Shown here one piece after another: positions 55,888 through 64,000 of a stretch of 64,000 nucleotides of DNA. Every line of letters starts with the position of its first letter. The first letter of the stretch is position 1. The stretch is from an uncultured Victivallaceae bacterium (GTDB lineage Bacteria > Verrucomicrobiota > Lentisphaeria > Victivallales > Victivallaceae). The DNA is taken from NCBI GenBank assembly GCA_944392655.1, contig CALXXL010000009.1:1-64000 (forward strand), in the 5' to 3' direction. The position numbers and the translations under genes are program-made. The notes under the pieces are model-generated. The model searched no databases. It was given only the letters and a program-made list of their open reading frames with translations, and had not been told where the DNA came from.

Positions 55888-56631
55888 TCAATCCCTGTTG
55901 TTCTTACGGTATTCCCATGGCGGCTGCGGCGCAGGATAGGTCCAGAGTCCGCGCTTGTTGCGCCGGGCTTCAGCTTCCGCCTGTTCCAGGTAGGCCGCGC
56001 CATCGGCGTAATCCCGATAATACCACGCATAACCGTTTTTTACCATATAAAGATTTATATCCTCTTCATTGTCGCCAAAGACCCGGCAGACCTGCCGCGA
56101 GTAACGGTCTGTCGCCGCTACTTGCAAGCGTATCGCACGGTTCAGTATCTTGTCCGACAGCGCGTCCGCGGAAGTGGTCCCGAACTCCTGCGAGCTTTCG
56201 GGCGCATCAATTCCCCACATCCGTACCTTGTACGAGTCCTCCCGACCTCCGACGCTTTTCATTATAAATGTATCGCCGTCAATTACTTTAGTTACGGTTC
56301 CGAAAAGCTCTTCGCCTTGAGTCGCCAATCCGAACGCCAGGTATTCCGGCGGAAAAATCAGCTCCGCAACCGGTTCAGGCAGAAACTTTTTCAGCCCGCG
56401 CAACCGGCTGACATAGCGCGCACCGCGGTCAAGGTTGCTTATAAAACCACCCAGCAGAAACAACACCAGCAGCAGAACCGGCTTCCAGTGCCGCAATGGC
56501 CATTTCAACAGCTGCGAGATCAGACTATGACCCTTCTTACGCCGGGTAGCCGGTCGTTTGGGCGGCCGTTTGGCGGAGGCGGGTTTGCGCGGCTTTGCCG
56601 TAGAGGAGAGCTTATTTACCCGAACGGTCAT
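55888..56631 (-). CDS. Membrane-anchored thermonuclease (SNase) family protein
   Basis: The 247-aa protein starts with a very basic segment rich in Lys, Arg and Pro (to about residue 40), a membrane segment (LLLVLFLLGG, about 53-62) and a staphylococcal-nuclease domain from about 105: VIDGDTF, VRMWGIDAPESS (catalytic Arg and Glu), ATDRYSRQVCRV and GLWTYPAPQPP. It would cut nucleic acids at the cell envelope. It overlaps the creatininase gene by 20 bp. The basic N-terminus could also bind nucleic acid or LPS phosphate. Confidence 0.85.
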   Translation of the reverse strand: MTVRVNKLSSTAKPRKPASAKRPPKRPATRRKKGHSLISQLLKWPLRHWKPVLLLVLFLLGGFISNLDRGARYVSRLRGLKKFLPEPVAELIFPPEYLAFGLATQGEELFGTVTKVIDGDTFIMKSVGGREDSYKVRMWGIDAPESSQEFGTTSADALSDKILNRAIRLQVAATDRYSRQVCRVFGDNEEDINLYMVKNGYAWYYRDYADGAAYLEQAEAEARRNKRGLWTYPAPQPPWEYRKNNRD

Positions 56632-57415
56632 AAAATTCCTTCAGCAACGGCAGCGAAAGCCGGTCGTTTTTTATCTTTTCAAATGCAATCGCAGTATCAT
56701 TGACGATCGCTTCCACAATTTTTCTGCCGTCTTCAGCATCGACTCTGCCGTGATAACCGTCAATATGCGTTGGGTGACCGGCATACCAGTCTATCGGACT
56801 GGATACCCCGGAGCCTTCAAAGTGTTTCGCGTGCTCTTGGCGCGGAATACCCTGCGCCTCGCTTAACGCTTTCTCCATCTTGCATAATTCCGGGAAAAGA
56901 TGGAGCGAGGTCGCTGTTTCCAACCCCCCGGCATGCTCTCCCCAACCGCCTTTTTCCCGGCAGATTTTATCGCTTACCGCAGCAGCCGCTGCATCGCCCA
57001 GCGTGAAGTAATAGTAAACTACATAGTCACGGCGTTTCTCCAGCTGACGCGCCAGAAAGAACTTCCAGAAAGTGTTGCCGCCGTGACCACTGAACAGAAT
57101 AATCTTATTGAAACCATTGCGGTGAATCTCTTCACACACATTGTCCAGAAGCTGTATCATTAAATCAAGCGAAATCGACAGCGTGCCGGGTTCATGCGTG
57201 GCTTCCGGAATCTGCCCGAAATAATATTGTGGAAATACCATCACCGGAACCTTTTCTGCCACCAGATTTGCCAGCTTCCACGAGGTGAATACATCCGTCC
57301 CCAACGGCAGATGCGAGCCGTGACGCTCCAGAACCCCAATCGGTATTACGCATACTCCGTCACACTGCTTGCGCGCTTCTTCAAATTCAATCGCTGTAAG
57401 ATTTTCCCAGTTCAT
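56612..57415 (-). CDS. Creatininase-family amidohydrolase
   Basis: The 267-aa protein has the family metal motif PIGVLERHGSHLPLGTDVF near residue 24 and LFSGHGGN near residue 124, with a GGWGEHAGGLETATSL His-Glu region. These are zinc/manganese amidohydrolases of creatinine, formamides or cofactor precursors (the MftE-like branch). I chose 57415, preceded by a G-rich ribosome binding site, over 57484. The substrate is not obvious, and its place in an LPS/tRNA operon gives no clue. Confidence 0.85.
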   Translation of the reverse strand: MNWENLTAIEFEEARKQCDGVCVIPIGVLERHGSHLPLGTDVFTSWKLANLVAEKVPVMVFPQYYFGQIPEATHEPGTLSISLDLMIQLLDNVCEEIHRNGFNKIILFSGHGGNTFWKFFLARQLEKRRDYVVYYYFTLGDAAAAAVSDKICREKGGWGEHAGGLETATSLHLFPELCKMEKALSEAQGIPRQEHAKHFEGSGVSSPIDWYAGHPTHIDGYHGRVDAEDGRKIVEAIVNDTAIAFEKIKNDRLSLPLLKEFYDRSGK

Positions 57416-57431
57416 AAACGCTCTTTCCCCC

Positions 57432-58265
57432 CTAATAGTAAAACGGAACTTTTTCCAGTTTAAAGTCAAAGTAATCTCTTTCATTGAAGAATGTTTTCAT
57501 CAGAAACAGTCCATGCGGCGGCGCAGTTTCAGGCGCAATGTCACGGCACTTCAGATCCAGTATCTTACGCACATCATCCACCTTTATTTTGCCATAACCC
57601 ACCGCCTCCAGCGTACCAGTCAGGCAACGCACCATCTTATACAGGAAACCTGTACCCTTGAAGGTAAAACATACATAGTTGCCGAAGTCATTGCGGGTTA
57701 TCTCATGGATTGTCCGGACCGCATCATCAACCATCTTCCGCTCAACTACAAAACTGGAGAAGTCATGCGTGCCAACCAGATGCTGCGCCGACTCTATCAT
57801 CGCATCAAAGTTGAGTTCATAACGGCACTTCCAGCTGTACCGGTTGCTGAACGGTGTCTCTGTGCCACGGTTGAATATATAGGTGTACGCCTTGCCCACT
57901 GCATCATAGCGGGCATGAAAATCCAGACCGACTTTCTGCACTCCCCTTATTCTGACCGACGGCGGCAGCAGACGGTTGAGTATCCCCTGCAACTTCTCCG
58001 GCGGAATATACGGCCTCTCCGGAACCAGAAAGGAGGCGGCAAAGCCAAGCGCGTGTACCCCCGCATCAGTACGGCTGGCTCCCAGCACATGAATCGGATA
58101 ATCGGCATACAGCCGGGAGAGCGTCTTCTGCATCACCTCCTGCACCGTTTCACAGTGCGGCTGTATCTGCCAGCCGGCAAAACAGCCGCCGTCAAAGCTG
58201 ATTTCAAGTAAATATCTTTCAAACGGAGTGTACTCCGTATATTCAAGCGTTCTGGGTTTATTCAT
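57432..58265 (-). CDS. truA: tRNA pseudouridine(38-40) synthase TruA
   Basis: The 277-aa protein contains the TruA catalytic segment SRTDAGVHALG (catalytic Asp), the N-terminal ISFDGGCFAGWQ and the C-terminal FLYKMVRCLTGTLEAVG. It makes pseudouridines at positions 38-40 of tRNA anticodon arms. Length is usual. It overlaps the kinase gene by 4 bp. Confidence 0.95.
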   Translation of the reverse strand: MNKPRTLEYTEYTPFERYLLEISFDGGCFAGWQIQPHCETVQEVMQKTLSRLYADYPIHVLGASRTDAGVHALGFAASFLVPERPYIPPEKLQGILNRLLPPSVRIRGVQKVGLDFHARYDAVGKAYTYIFNRGTETPFSNRYSWKCRYELNFDAMIESAQHLVGTHDFSSFVVERKMVDDAVRTIHEITRNDFGNYVCFTFKGTGFLYKMVRCLTGTLEAVGYGKIKVDDVRKILDLKCRDIAPETAPPHGLFLMKTFFNERDYFDFKLEKVPFYY

Positions 58266-59080
58266 CTCTTACTGAAGGCATGCCGGGGAGGGCGGTTGTA
58301 CTCTTTTTTATATAACTTTTCACCGGTTTGATTGATCTTCTGCCAGAATGCCGCATTGCATTCAAGCTCCGACCGGAGGTCGCGACGGGCGTATTCAGCT
58401 ATAAAACGCAGACAGTCAGCTTTGCTTAAACCGGCATCCATCGCCGAAAACCACAGACCGCCCATATCTTTGAAAAGATAACGGGAGGGAATCTTCTTCC
58501 TTATCCCCACACGGTGGAGATCAATCAAATACAGATCAAAACCATTTTCCGCAGCCGCATTGGCCTGCATGAGAAAATGACACAGGTAGTAATCACGGTG
58601 GTTGACACCGTTGTCATGCAATGTACGGCTGACGGATGCTACACGTTTTATCAGAGCAACTTTCTGCGCCCTTGAAACCGGATTCGTGCTTCGTTCCGCC
58701 GCAATCTCTTCCAGAGAACGGTGCTCACCTATGTCCTCCGTTATTATAAATGAGTCCCTGGCGGCAGGATTGAACCCTCTTTCTCCGTACGCGGAACAGT
58801 GCATGGTCTTGATTTGAAGCGCTTCAAGTTTCCGGATTGCCCGGAATTCATTGCCGGCTCCAATGACCGGCAGCTTTAAGGAAAAGAGATTTTTGAATAT
58901 CTCACGCCAGCCGACTCCACGGTGATGCTTCAGGAAAAAACTTTTGCCGTCAAGAGAAAATTTCAACGTCCGGCGGTTCTTTATGTTACGGAAAACTTTA
59001 CCGTCCAGATTCTCAACCTCGGCAAAAGGGTCTTTCCCCAGCCACTGCTGCTGGAAAAAATCATCCAGAAAAAGCTTCAT
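58262..59080 (-). CDS. LPS core kinase, WaaP/InaA-like
   Basis: The 272-aa kinase-fold protein has a P-loop-like FSLDGKSFFLKHHRG (Lys for ATP), NHRDYYLCHFLM (catalytic Asp in HRD) and LYLIDLHRVG in the metal position (DLHR for DFG). This is the WaaP/RfaP pattern; these enzymes phosphorylate a heptose of the LPS inner core. It is translationally coupled to the WaaG-like gene, which supports that role and a Gram-negative envelope. Confidence 0.88.
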   Translation of the reverse strand: MKLFLDDFFQQQWLGKDPFAEVENLDGKVFRNIKNRRTLKFSLDGKSFFLKHHRGVGWREIFKNLFSLKLPVIGAGNEFRAIRKLEALQIKTMHCSAYGERGFNPAARDSFIITEDIGEHRSLEEIAAERSTNPVSRAQKVALIKRVASVSRTLHDNGVNHRDYYLCHFLMQANAAAENGFDLYLIDLHRVGIRKKIPSRYLFKDMGGLWFSAMDAGLSKADCLRFIAEYARRDLRSELECNAAFWQKINQTGEKLYKKEYNRPPRHAFSKR

Positions 59081-60216
59081 TCTTCAGCTTTCTCCGCAAC
59101 AACTTTTTCCATGAAATCAACCGCCACCTTCTGGCGACTGAAGAAATCGGCATCATCCGCATACATGATCGCATTGTCCTGATAGGCCTGAAGCTGAGCC
59201 GGAGTTTCAAGCATCTTCGCCAGCTGTGTATTCAGTTCATTCTGGTTGAACGGACTGGAAATAACTACGCCTGAACGGGCCGAAGTGATCAGAGAAGAAA
59301 AACCGCATACATCAGAACAGATTACCGGCAATCCGGCAACAATCGCTTCCGCCAGCACCGTTGCCGTAGCATCGTTTACCGCCGGATGCAGCATAAGATC
59401 TGCCGCAAGTAATAGAGACGGAACGTCATTCCGGCCACCAAGAAATTTTACCCGGTCCTCTATATGCAGCTTGCGGGTCAGCTTTATGTATTTCGCCGGA
59501 TTGTCCGACCCGACAATGAATAAAGTGGTTTTCGACCGCCACGCCGCCGGCAGCGAGGCAACCGCTCTTATCGAACGATCCACCCCTTTGGTGGCAAATC
59601 CGGAACCGATTTGAAGAATCATTATCTCTGAATCATCTTTCAATCCAAGCTCCATACGTTTGGTAGAACGCACTTTATCCGCATTGTCCGGACGGCAGCG
59701 GTCTTTGGGAATGCCGGGCGGGAGAAGAACAAAACGCTCTGGCTCGGTATGGTAATACTGTTCAAATACCGGCTGCTGACCGGGCGTAAGCAATAGAATT
59801 CTACACCTGCCGCCACGCTCAAAAACCGATTTCTCCAGTTTGTGATATACCCGGTAGCGCGGAGTGAGACGGTAGAAGAAACTGCGCTCATTGTGCGCTT
59901 TTGCATCATAGCAGTTATCGCCGGCAAAATATACATCCAACCCCTCAATACGGTTTACCCCGAAAACCAGATCGTAATCCCCGGCGCTTACCGCACGGTT
60001 TACCTTCCTGCTGAACTCCAGCATCCGGTAGTGGTTGGAACAGCTGCGCAGCCCGATGAGATGCAGATCAATGTAATTGGGACACTCACCCTCCCAGCGG
60101 CTGGCAAAAACAGTCACCTGATGCCCGCGGATATGGCACTCTTCCAATATCCGGAGCAGATCAAGCTGAATCCCTCCATAAGGGAAAAATTTGTAAATCA
60201 CCGCCGCGATCTTCAT
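59077..60216 (-). CDS. GT4 glycosyltransferase, WaaG-like (LPS core)
   Basis: The 379-aa GT-B protein has FPYGGIQLDLLRI at the start, DCYDAKAH..FYRLTPRYR matching the WaaG subgroup (YFAGDNCYD, HNERSFFYRL), VDRSIRAVA and HPAVNDATATVLAEAIVAGLPV (E-x7-E region) at the donor site. WaaG adds glucose to the inner-core heptose of LPS. It is first in the six-gene operon. A promoter for the operon lies in the 60217-60349 gap but is not clear. Confidence 0.88.
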   Translation of the reverse strand: MKIAAVIYKFFPYGGIQLDLLRILEECHIRGHQVTVFASRWEGECPNYIDLHLIGLRSCSNHYRMLEFSRKVNRAVSAGDYDLVFGVNRIEGLDVYFAGDNCYDAKAHNERSFFYRLTPRYRVYHKLEKSVFERGGRCRILLLTPGQQPVFEQYYHTEPERFVLLPPGIPKDRCRPDNADKVRSTKRMELGLKDDSEIMILQIGSGFATKGVDRSIRAVASLPAAWRSKTTLFIVGSDNPAKYIKLTRKLHIEDRVKFLGGRNDVPSLLLAADLMLHPAVNDATATVLAEAIVAGLPVICSDVCGFSSLITSARSGVVISSPFNQNELNTQLAKMLETPAQLQAYQDNAIMYADDADFFSRQKVAVDFMEKVVAEKAEE

Positions 60217-60349
60217 TTAATCCTCTCCCGGTAGCGAACCGGCTATATTTTATCTCTGCCCGGAACATCAGACGTCAGGACAGCTATCTACCGTATTTTA
60301 ATATAAAACTACCGCAAAAAGCCTCAAAAAACCTTTGCAAAAAAAAGAA

Positions 60350-60379
60350 TTGTATTTATATTGTCTTCATAATTATTAT
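60350..60379 (+). promoter_or_regulatory. Candidate promoter of the 60.4-64 kb operon
   Basis: TTGTAT, 18-bp spacer, TATTAT, 80 bp upstream of the first gene. Confidence 0.45.
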
Positions 60380-60459
60380 ACACTGATATGAAAATTTTGC
60401 AAATTTGAGTCAATAATATTGCATTTCGTTGGGGCACGGCAGGTAACACATTGCCGGGA

Positions 60460-61299
60460 ATGGATTTTATGGAAGTTTTAAAAATTACCAGTACACAGAA
60501 CAAGACTGTTAAAGAGGCGGTCAAACTTCGCGACCGCCGGGATCGCGAAGCCGCGAATCTGACTTTACTAGAAGGTTATCGCGAATTGAGCCGGGCTTTG
60601 GAATATGGAAGGACAATTAAAGAGGTGTTTTTCTGCCCGGAGCAGTTCCTCGGTGTTAATGAGCCGGCTCTCCTCGAATCGTTGTATCAGCACGGCGCAA
60701 AGATTTTTCAGGTGCCGGATTTCCTGTTGAATAAAATGGCATACCGGGATCGGCCGGAGGGGTTGATCGCGACCATGACTATGGTAAAACATGATCTGGC
60801 CTCTATGCCGGTGGTCGAAAACGGATTCTATATGATCGCCGAAGCTGTGGAAAAACCGGGCAACCTGGGAAGTATCCTGCGCTCGGCCGACGCCGCTGGC
60901 GTGGACGGCCTTATAATATGCGACCGCAGAACCGATATATATAACCCGAATGTTATCCGAGCAAGTACCGGCGCTCTCTTCGCCGTGCCTCTCGCCGTTA
61001 CCGAAACTTCCGAAGTCCTGCCATGGTTGAAAAATAATAAAATATTAAGCATCGCTACCAGCCCCCACGCAGAACCGGTTTATACCGATATCGATTTAAC
61101 CCGGTCGCTTGCGGTGGTGGTCGGAACTGAACAGGTGGGATTGTCCGAGGAGTGGCTTAACGCCGCAGATATCAATGTGCGTATCCCCATGCTGGGAAAA
61201 ATAGATTCGCTTAACGTTGCAACCGCAGCAACTATATTGCTCTATGAAGTGGCCCGCCAGCGCAACTGGCGGTGCGGCACTGGAAAGGTAAAACTATGA
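60460..61299 (+). CDS. SpoU/TrmH-family RNA 2'-O-methyltransferase
   Basis: The 279-aa knotted methyltransferase has all three SPOUT motifs: EKPGNLGSILRSADAAG, VVGTEQVGLSEEW and IPMLGKIDSLNVATAATILLYE, with N-terminal substrate-binding part RDRRDREAANLTLLEGYRE. It methylates a ribose in tRNA or rRNA, probably 23S rRNA. I chose ATG 60460; a second ATG at 60469 has a similar claim. The stop overlaps the next start. Confidence 0.9.
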   Translation: MDFMEVLKITSTQNKTVKEAVKLRDRRDREAANLTLLEGYRELSRALEYGRTIKEVFFCPEQFLGVNEPALLESLYQHGAKIFQVPDFLLNKMAYRDRPEGLIATMTMVKHDLASMPVVENGFYMIAEAVEKPGNLGSILRSADAAGVDGLIICDRRTDIYNPNVIRASTGALFAVPLAVTETSEVLPWLKNNKILSIATSPHAEPVYTDIDLTRSLAVVVGTEQVGLSEEWLNAADINVRIPMLGKIDSLNVATAATILLYEVARQRNWRCGTGKVKL

Positions 61300-61856
61300 A
61301 AAAACTCCTGGCTCTGGATATCGGCGAAGTGTGCATTAAACTCAATCACAACCACTGTCTGCAACAGATGAACTGGGCGGAAATGCGCGATATCCCCCCA
61401 CGGCTCCTTGGCGCGGCTGATGATCTGGAATGCGGCAGGATGGAAGAGGAGGAGTTTTATTCACTGGTGTGCCGCGAACTAAATATCCCCGGCATTGACG
61501 AAGTCCGGGAGTGGTTTTACTCCATTCTGGGCGACGAAATGCCCGGAATTGCAGATACTTTGAACCGCATTAAAAATGATTGGGATTTTGTGTTCCTCTC
61601 CGATATATCAGGCGCGCATCTGCAGCTGGTGGCGGAGAAATTGAGCTTCTTTAATATGGCGGCCGGAGGTATTTACAGCTTTGAAGTCGGCGCAAAAAAG
61701 CCGGCTGCGGAGATGTACCTCGCTTTTGAACGCAAGTTCGGCAAGCCGGATTTGTATGTCGATGACCGGACACAGAATATCAGGGCGGCACTGGAACTCG
61801 GATGGCCGGCAAGGCAGTTTACTTCAGCAGAAGATTTTGACAGATTGTTTATTTAA
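61296..61856 (+). CDS. HAD-superfamily hydrolase
   Basis: The 186-aa protein starts at 61296 (ATGA overlap with the SpoU gene). LALDIGEVCIKL is the first HAD motif, with Gly-Glu in place of the usual DGT, followed by FVFLSDISGAHL, VGAKKPAAEMY (Lys) and DLYVDDRTQNIRAAL (motif IV Asp pair). This is the IA subgroup with the YihX-like spacing. A sugar phosphatase role is likely. Confidence 0.8.
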   Translation: MKKLLALDIGEVCIKLNHNHCLQQMNWAEMRDIPPRLLGAADDLECGRMEEEEFYSLVCRELNIPGIDEVREWFYSILGDEMPGIADTLNRIKNDWDFVFLSDISGAHLQLVAEKLSFFNMAAGGIYSFEVGAKKPAAEMYLAFERKFGKPDLYVDDRTQNIRAALELGWPARQFTSAEDFDRLFI

Positions 61857-61873
61857 AATAGCAGGAGATGAGA

Positions 61874-62833
61874 ATGACAGGACGGAATTTATTGGCCGCG
61901 GTTATCCTCGGCGGAGCCGTGACACTGACGGCTCAGGAGCCACCACCGCCGGCTGACGACCCCGGCGCAACGGCAGTCGAATATATCGTGATCGGCGACC
62001 TTTTGAAAATAAGACAGGCTGTTATTGACGATAACGAATATAACCGGCAGAAATATGAGCCCGAAAACGATATCAGATATGTTACAATTCATAATACCGC
62101 CGAGCCTTATGACGCATTCCAGGAACGCACACGCGTGAATCTGCGCACAACCAGCGTTACAAGTTTTCATTTTTGTGTGGATGAAAATGAGGCCGTTCAG
62201 ATTCTGCCGGATTATACCCACGGTTGGCACGCCGGCGACGGACGCAAGGACGGCAATATGCACAGCATCGGAATCGAGATCGCACGCTCTCAGTGCATCG
62301 GACCAGATAACGAGCTATATTTGCGCGCTGAACAGAATGCCGCTGTTCTGGCCGCTTATTTGCTGAAAAAATATGGACTCTCAGTGGATGATTTGAGAAT
62401 GCATTATGACTGGATCGGCAAACATTGTCCACACCGCATTCTTGACGCCGGCAGCTGGGATGATTTTAAAGCCGCTGTCGCTGAGGCAATGAAGACGATG
62501 CCGGAACCGGAAAAGATTACAGTATCAATGGTTTTGCCCGATAATGAAGGTTTCGGAGGAATAAATATCTCATGGAACGCCAAAACCAGTTCGCCTTTGT
62601 ACAATACAATGTATGGAAAAGATTTTTCCAATGTCACGGCCATGATTGACGACCTGAAAGCCAATAAAGTGGACAGAGTTACCGTCTCATGCTGGATAAT
62701 GGATTATGATGCGGAGACTCTAATTAATCAGCTCGCTGAGGCGGGAATAGAGGTGGCAGCATTTTATGTGCCGGAAAAGAACGTTCCGGATTGGGTGCGG
62801 AAAAATTTGATTGTTAATACTACGGAGATTTGA
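61874..62833 (+). CDS. Secreted N-acetylmuramoyl-L-alanine amidase (Amidase_2/PGRP)
   Basis: The 319-aa protein has a signal peptide (start 61874, behind GGAG; the ATG at 61868 sits too close to it). The amidase domain, about residues 45-205, carries VTIHNTAEPY, HFCVDENEAVQILPD, GWHAGDG, SIGIEIAR and HYDWIGKHCPHRI, with zinc ligands from the first His and the HCPH end. It cleaves the bond between muramic acid and the peptide. The last 100 residues form an extra domain (ISWNAKTSSPLYN, KVDRVTVSCWIMDYD) that I do not recognise. It precedes a GH84-like enzyme by 2 bp. Confidence 0.88.
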   Translation: MTGRNLLAAVILGGAVTLTAQEPPPPADDPGATAVEYIVIGDLLKIRQAVIDDNEYNRQKYEPENDIRYVTIHNTAEPYDAFQERTRVNLRTTSVTSFHFCVDENEAVQILPDYTHGWHAGDGRKDGNMHSIGIEIARSQCIGPDNELYLRAEQNAAVLAAYLLKKYGLSVDDLRMHYDWIGKHCPHRILDAGSWDDFKAAVAEAMKTMPEPEKITVSMVLPDNEGFGGINISWNAKTSSPLYNTMYGKDFSNVTAMIDDLKANKVDRVTVSCWIMDYDAETLINQLAEAGIEVAAFYVPEKNVPDWVRKNLIVNTTEI

Positions 62834-62835
62834 GA

Positions 62836-64000
62836 ATGGGAAAAATACGGGCTGCACTGACGGCTGTTTTGATGTTGTTCTGCATGGCATATGGCAATGC
62901 AAGCGAACTGGAACGGGAATGGGACGGAGTGATTTATCCCCGTCCACAGAAAATACTTTCCGAGGTGGAAAAAATTGAACTGATTCACGGGCACTTCGCT
63001 ATGCAGATCGACCCTGAAGCCAGAACCAGCGCTACCATTGTTACTGCAAATTATTTTGCCAACTCAATTAAGGAGAAATTTGCTACTTTTTCATATCCGC
63101 CGGACGCCTCCGGTAAACGGGTAGTTATGCGTTACGGCTTGATCAGCAATAATCAGACATATAATGACCTCAATGGCGATGTACCGATGCTGCCGGAACA
63201 GGGATATGTTATAAGAACGGTTGAAAATACCCCGGAACAGTTGATCTTTGTCGTCGCAGGCGTGGATCCACGCGGCTTGTGGAACGGAATAAATACTGTT
63301 TTGCAGATGATTTCGGTGGAAGACGGCAAGTTTATTTTGAATTATGTCGAAGTAGAGGATTATCCTTATTGGCCGGAACGATTCGTTTCTGAGGCAAATA
63401 AACTGGTTGATGAACAGGATCTGCTGGATATCGCCGCAATGAAAGTCGGCAATTTCGCATTGCAGTACCGGAAAGACTGGAAAAGTTTTACCGATTCTCC
63501 GGAGATTATAGCATCACTCTCCGCTATGCAGAAAATGAGCTCGCTGGATCTTATGCGTTTTATGCTGCTTCTGCATATATATGTTACCCCGAATAATGAA
63601 CCGCATTTCAATATCGCCAGCGAAGAGGATGTGCAAGGTTTGATCGACCGGTGCCGGATGGCCGCCGAATACGGAATCGAAACTATTATGATCTGCGTGG
63701 ATGACTATACCCCAAGGGTCGGTAATGAATATACTTTCTTTAATGAGGATGAAGCCAGGGCGTTTGATAACTCCATAGGCAAGGCCCACGGATACCTTAT
63801 GCGGCGGATTTATGAGGCGCTCATTCCGGATTTCCCCAGCCTCAGATTGGCGATGGTCGGAGCTCCGTATTCGGTTAACCGGCATGAAATACATCTCGAT
63901 TCAATCGCAAAATATATAAAAGACTGGGGACAGGAGGCCCCTCTGGATGTATTCTGGGTGTGGACCGGACCGGAAGTGTGTTCGCCTAAAATATCTAAAG
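62836..64000 (+). CDS. Partial GH84-like glycosidase, paralogue of the gene at 24368 (3' end outside window)
   Basis: The frame is open to the window edge with 388 codons visible and no stop. It has a signal peptide (MGKIRAALTAVLMLFCMAYG), an N-terminal domain and the start of a TIM barrel with IMICVDDYTPRVGNEYTFF, matching the barrel of the 24.4-kb paralogue (which has KGDEYTFF). LRLAMVGAPYSVN and FWVWTGPEV are shared as well. The Asp pair of GH84 is intact. It is co-transcribed with the amidase, so peptidoglycan- or mucin-derived GlcNAc is a plausible substrate. Sequence outside the window is needed for the C-terminus. Confidence 0.85.
   Translation, partial: MGKIRAALTAVLMLFCMAYGNASELEREWDGVIYPRPQKILSEVEKIELIHGHFAMQIDPEARTSATIVTANYFANSIKEKFATFSYPPDASGKRVVMRYGLISNNQTYNDLNGDVPMLPEQGYVIRTVENTPEQLIFVVAGVDPRGLWNGINTVLQMISVEDGKFILNYVEVEDYPYWPERFVSEANKLVDEQDLLDIAAMKVGNFALQYRKDWKSFTDSPEIIASLSAMQKMSSLDLMRFMLLLHIYVTPNNEPHFNIASEEDVQGLIDRCRMAAEYGIETIMICVDDYTPRVGNEYTFFNEDEARAFDNSIGKAHGYLMRRIYEALIPDFPSLRLAMVGAPYSVNRHEIHLDSIAKYIKDWGQEAPLDVFWVWTGPEVCSPKISK

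Noticed and set aside
1-64000. CRISPR array, insertion sequence or tRNA gene
   Set aside because: No regular short repeats with spacers, no transposase and no cloverleaf with T-loop consensus were seen on either strand.

Overview
The window looks like a chromosomal piece of a Gram-negative, anaerobic, glycan-degrading bacterium, most likely of the PVC superphylum and within it Lentisphaerota (Victivallis-like). The taxonomic guess is an inference from four things: LPS-core genes (waaG/waaP-like); secreted polysaccharide enzymes (heparinase II-like, GH84-like, GH42-like); fermentative metabolism (AdhE, Rex, two [FeFe]-hydrogenase proteins); and an 11.4-kb gene for a beta-repeat surface-type protein. 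No rRNA, tRNA or CRISPR array was seen.

Layout. 1-3.5 kb is an accessory, prophage-like patch: lysis-type small genes, an Imm-evasion-type DUF2829 (Tad2-like) gene, a 41-codon gene resembling only the glycyl-radical tail of class III ribonucleotide reductase, and an opposite-strand pair of a ParB-like protein and a TET-associated-type glycosyltransferase. 4-5.9 kb holds a possible helix-hairpin-helix protein and a MarR regulator with a membrane protein. 6.3-17.9 kb is one 3811-aa repeat protein followed by a 38-aa peptide gene. 18-24 kb is housekeeping: a PutP-type symporter, then murA, recF, dnaN and a PIG-L deacetylase on the minus strand. This MurA carries Asp in place of the fosfomycin-target Cys.

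24.3-34.3 kb is a minus-strand glycan-utilisation region with a GH84-like enzyme, a GH42-like enzyme, heparinase II/III, a WecG-type glycosyltransferase and an alpha/alpha-barrel glycosidase. 34.5-43 kb is a redox/hydrogen region. Rex precedes adhE, whose leader has two near-identical 23-bp repeats. A tight five-gene operon follows: 2Fe-2S protein, PAS-domain sensory [FeFe] hydrogenase, PP2C phosphatase, second 2Fe-2S protein, and catalytic-type [FeFe] hydrogenase. 43-49.6 kb is a five-gene operon for a surface glycan or glycolipid, including a GT2-type protein without its acidic motif.

49.6-55 kb has an exported protein, a MATE transporter, an ABC exporter and a DUF4886 protein. At 54.95-55.04 kb on the minus strand a roughly 93-nt sequence able to form a branched structure sits directly behind a near-consensus promoter; I do not recognise it as a known RNA class. 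55-60.2 kb is a minus-strand operon of LPS-core genes and housekeeping enzymes. 60.4-64 kb on the plus strand holds an SpoU methyltransferase, a HAD protein, a peptidoglycan amidase and a second, window-truncated GH84-like paralogue.
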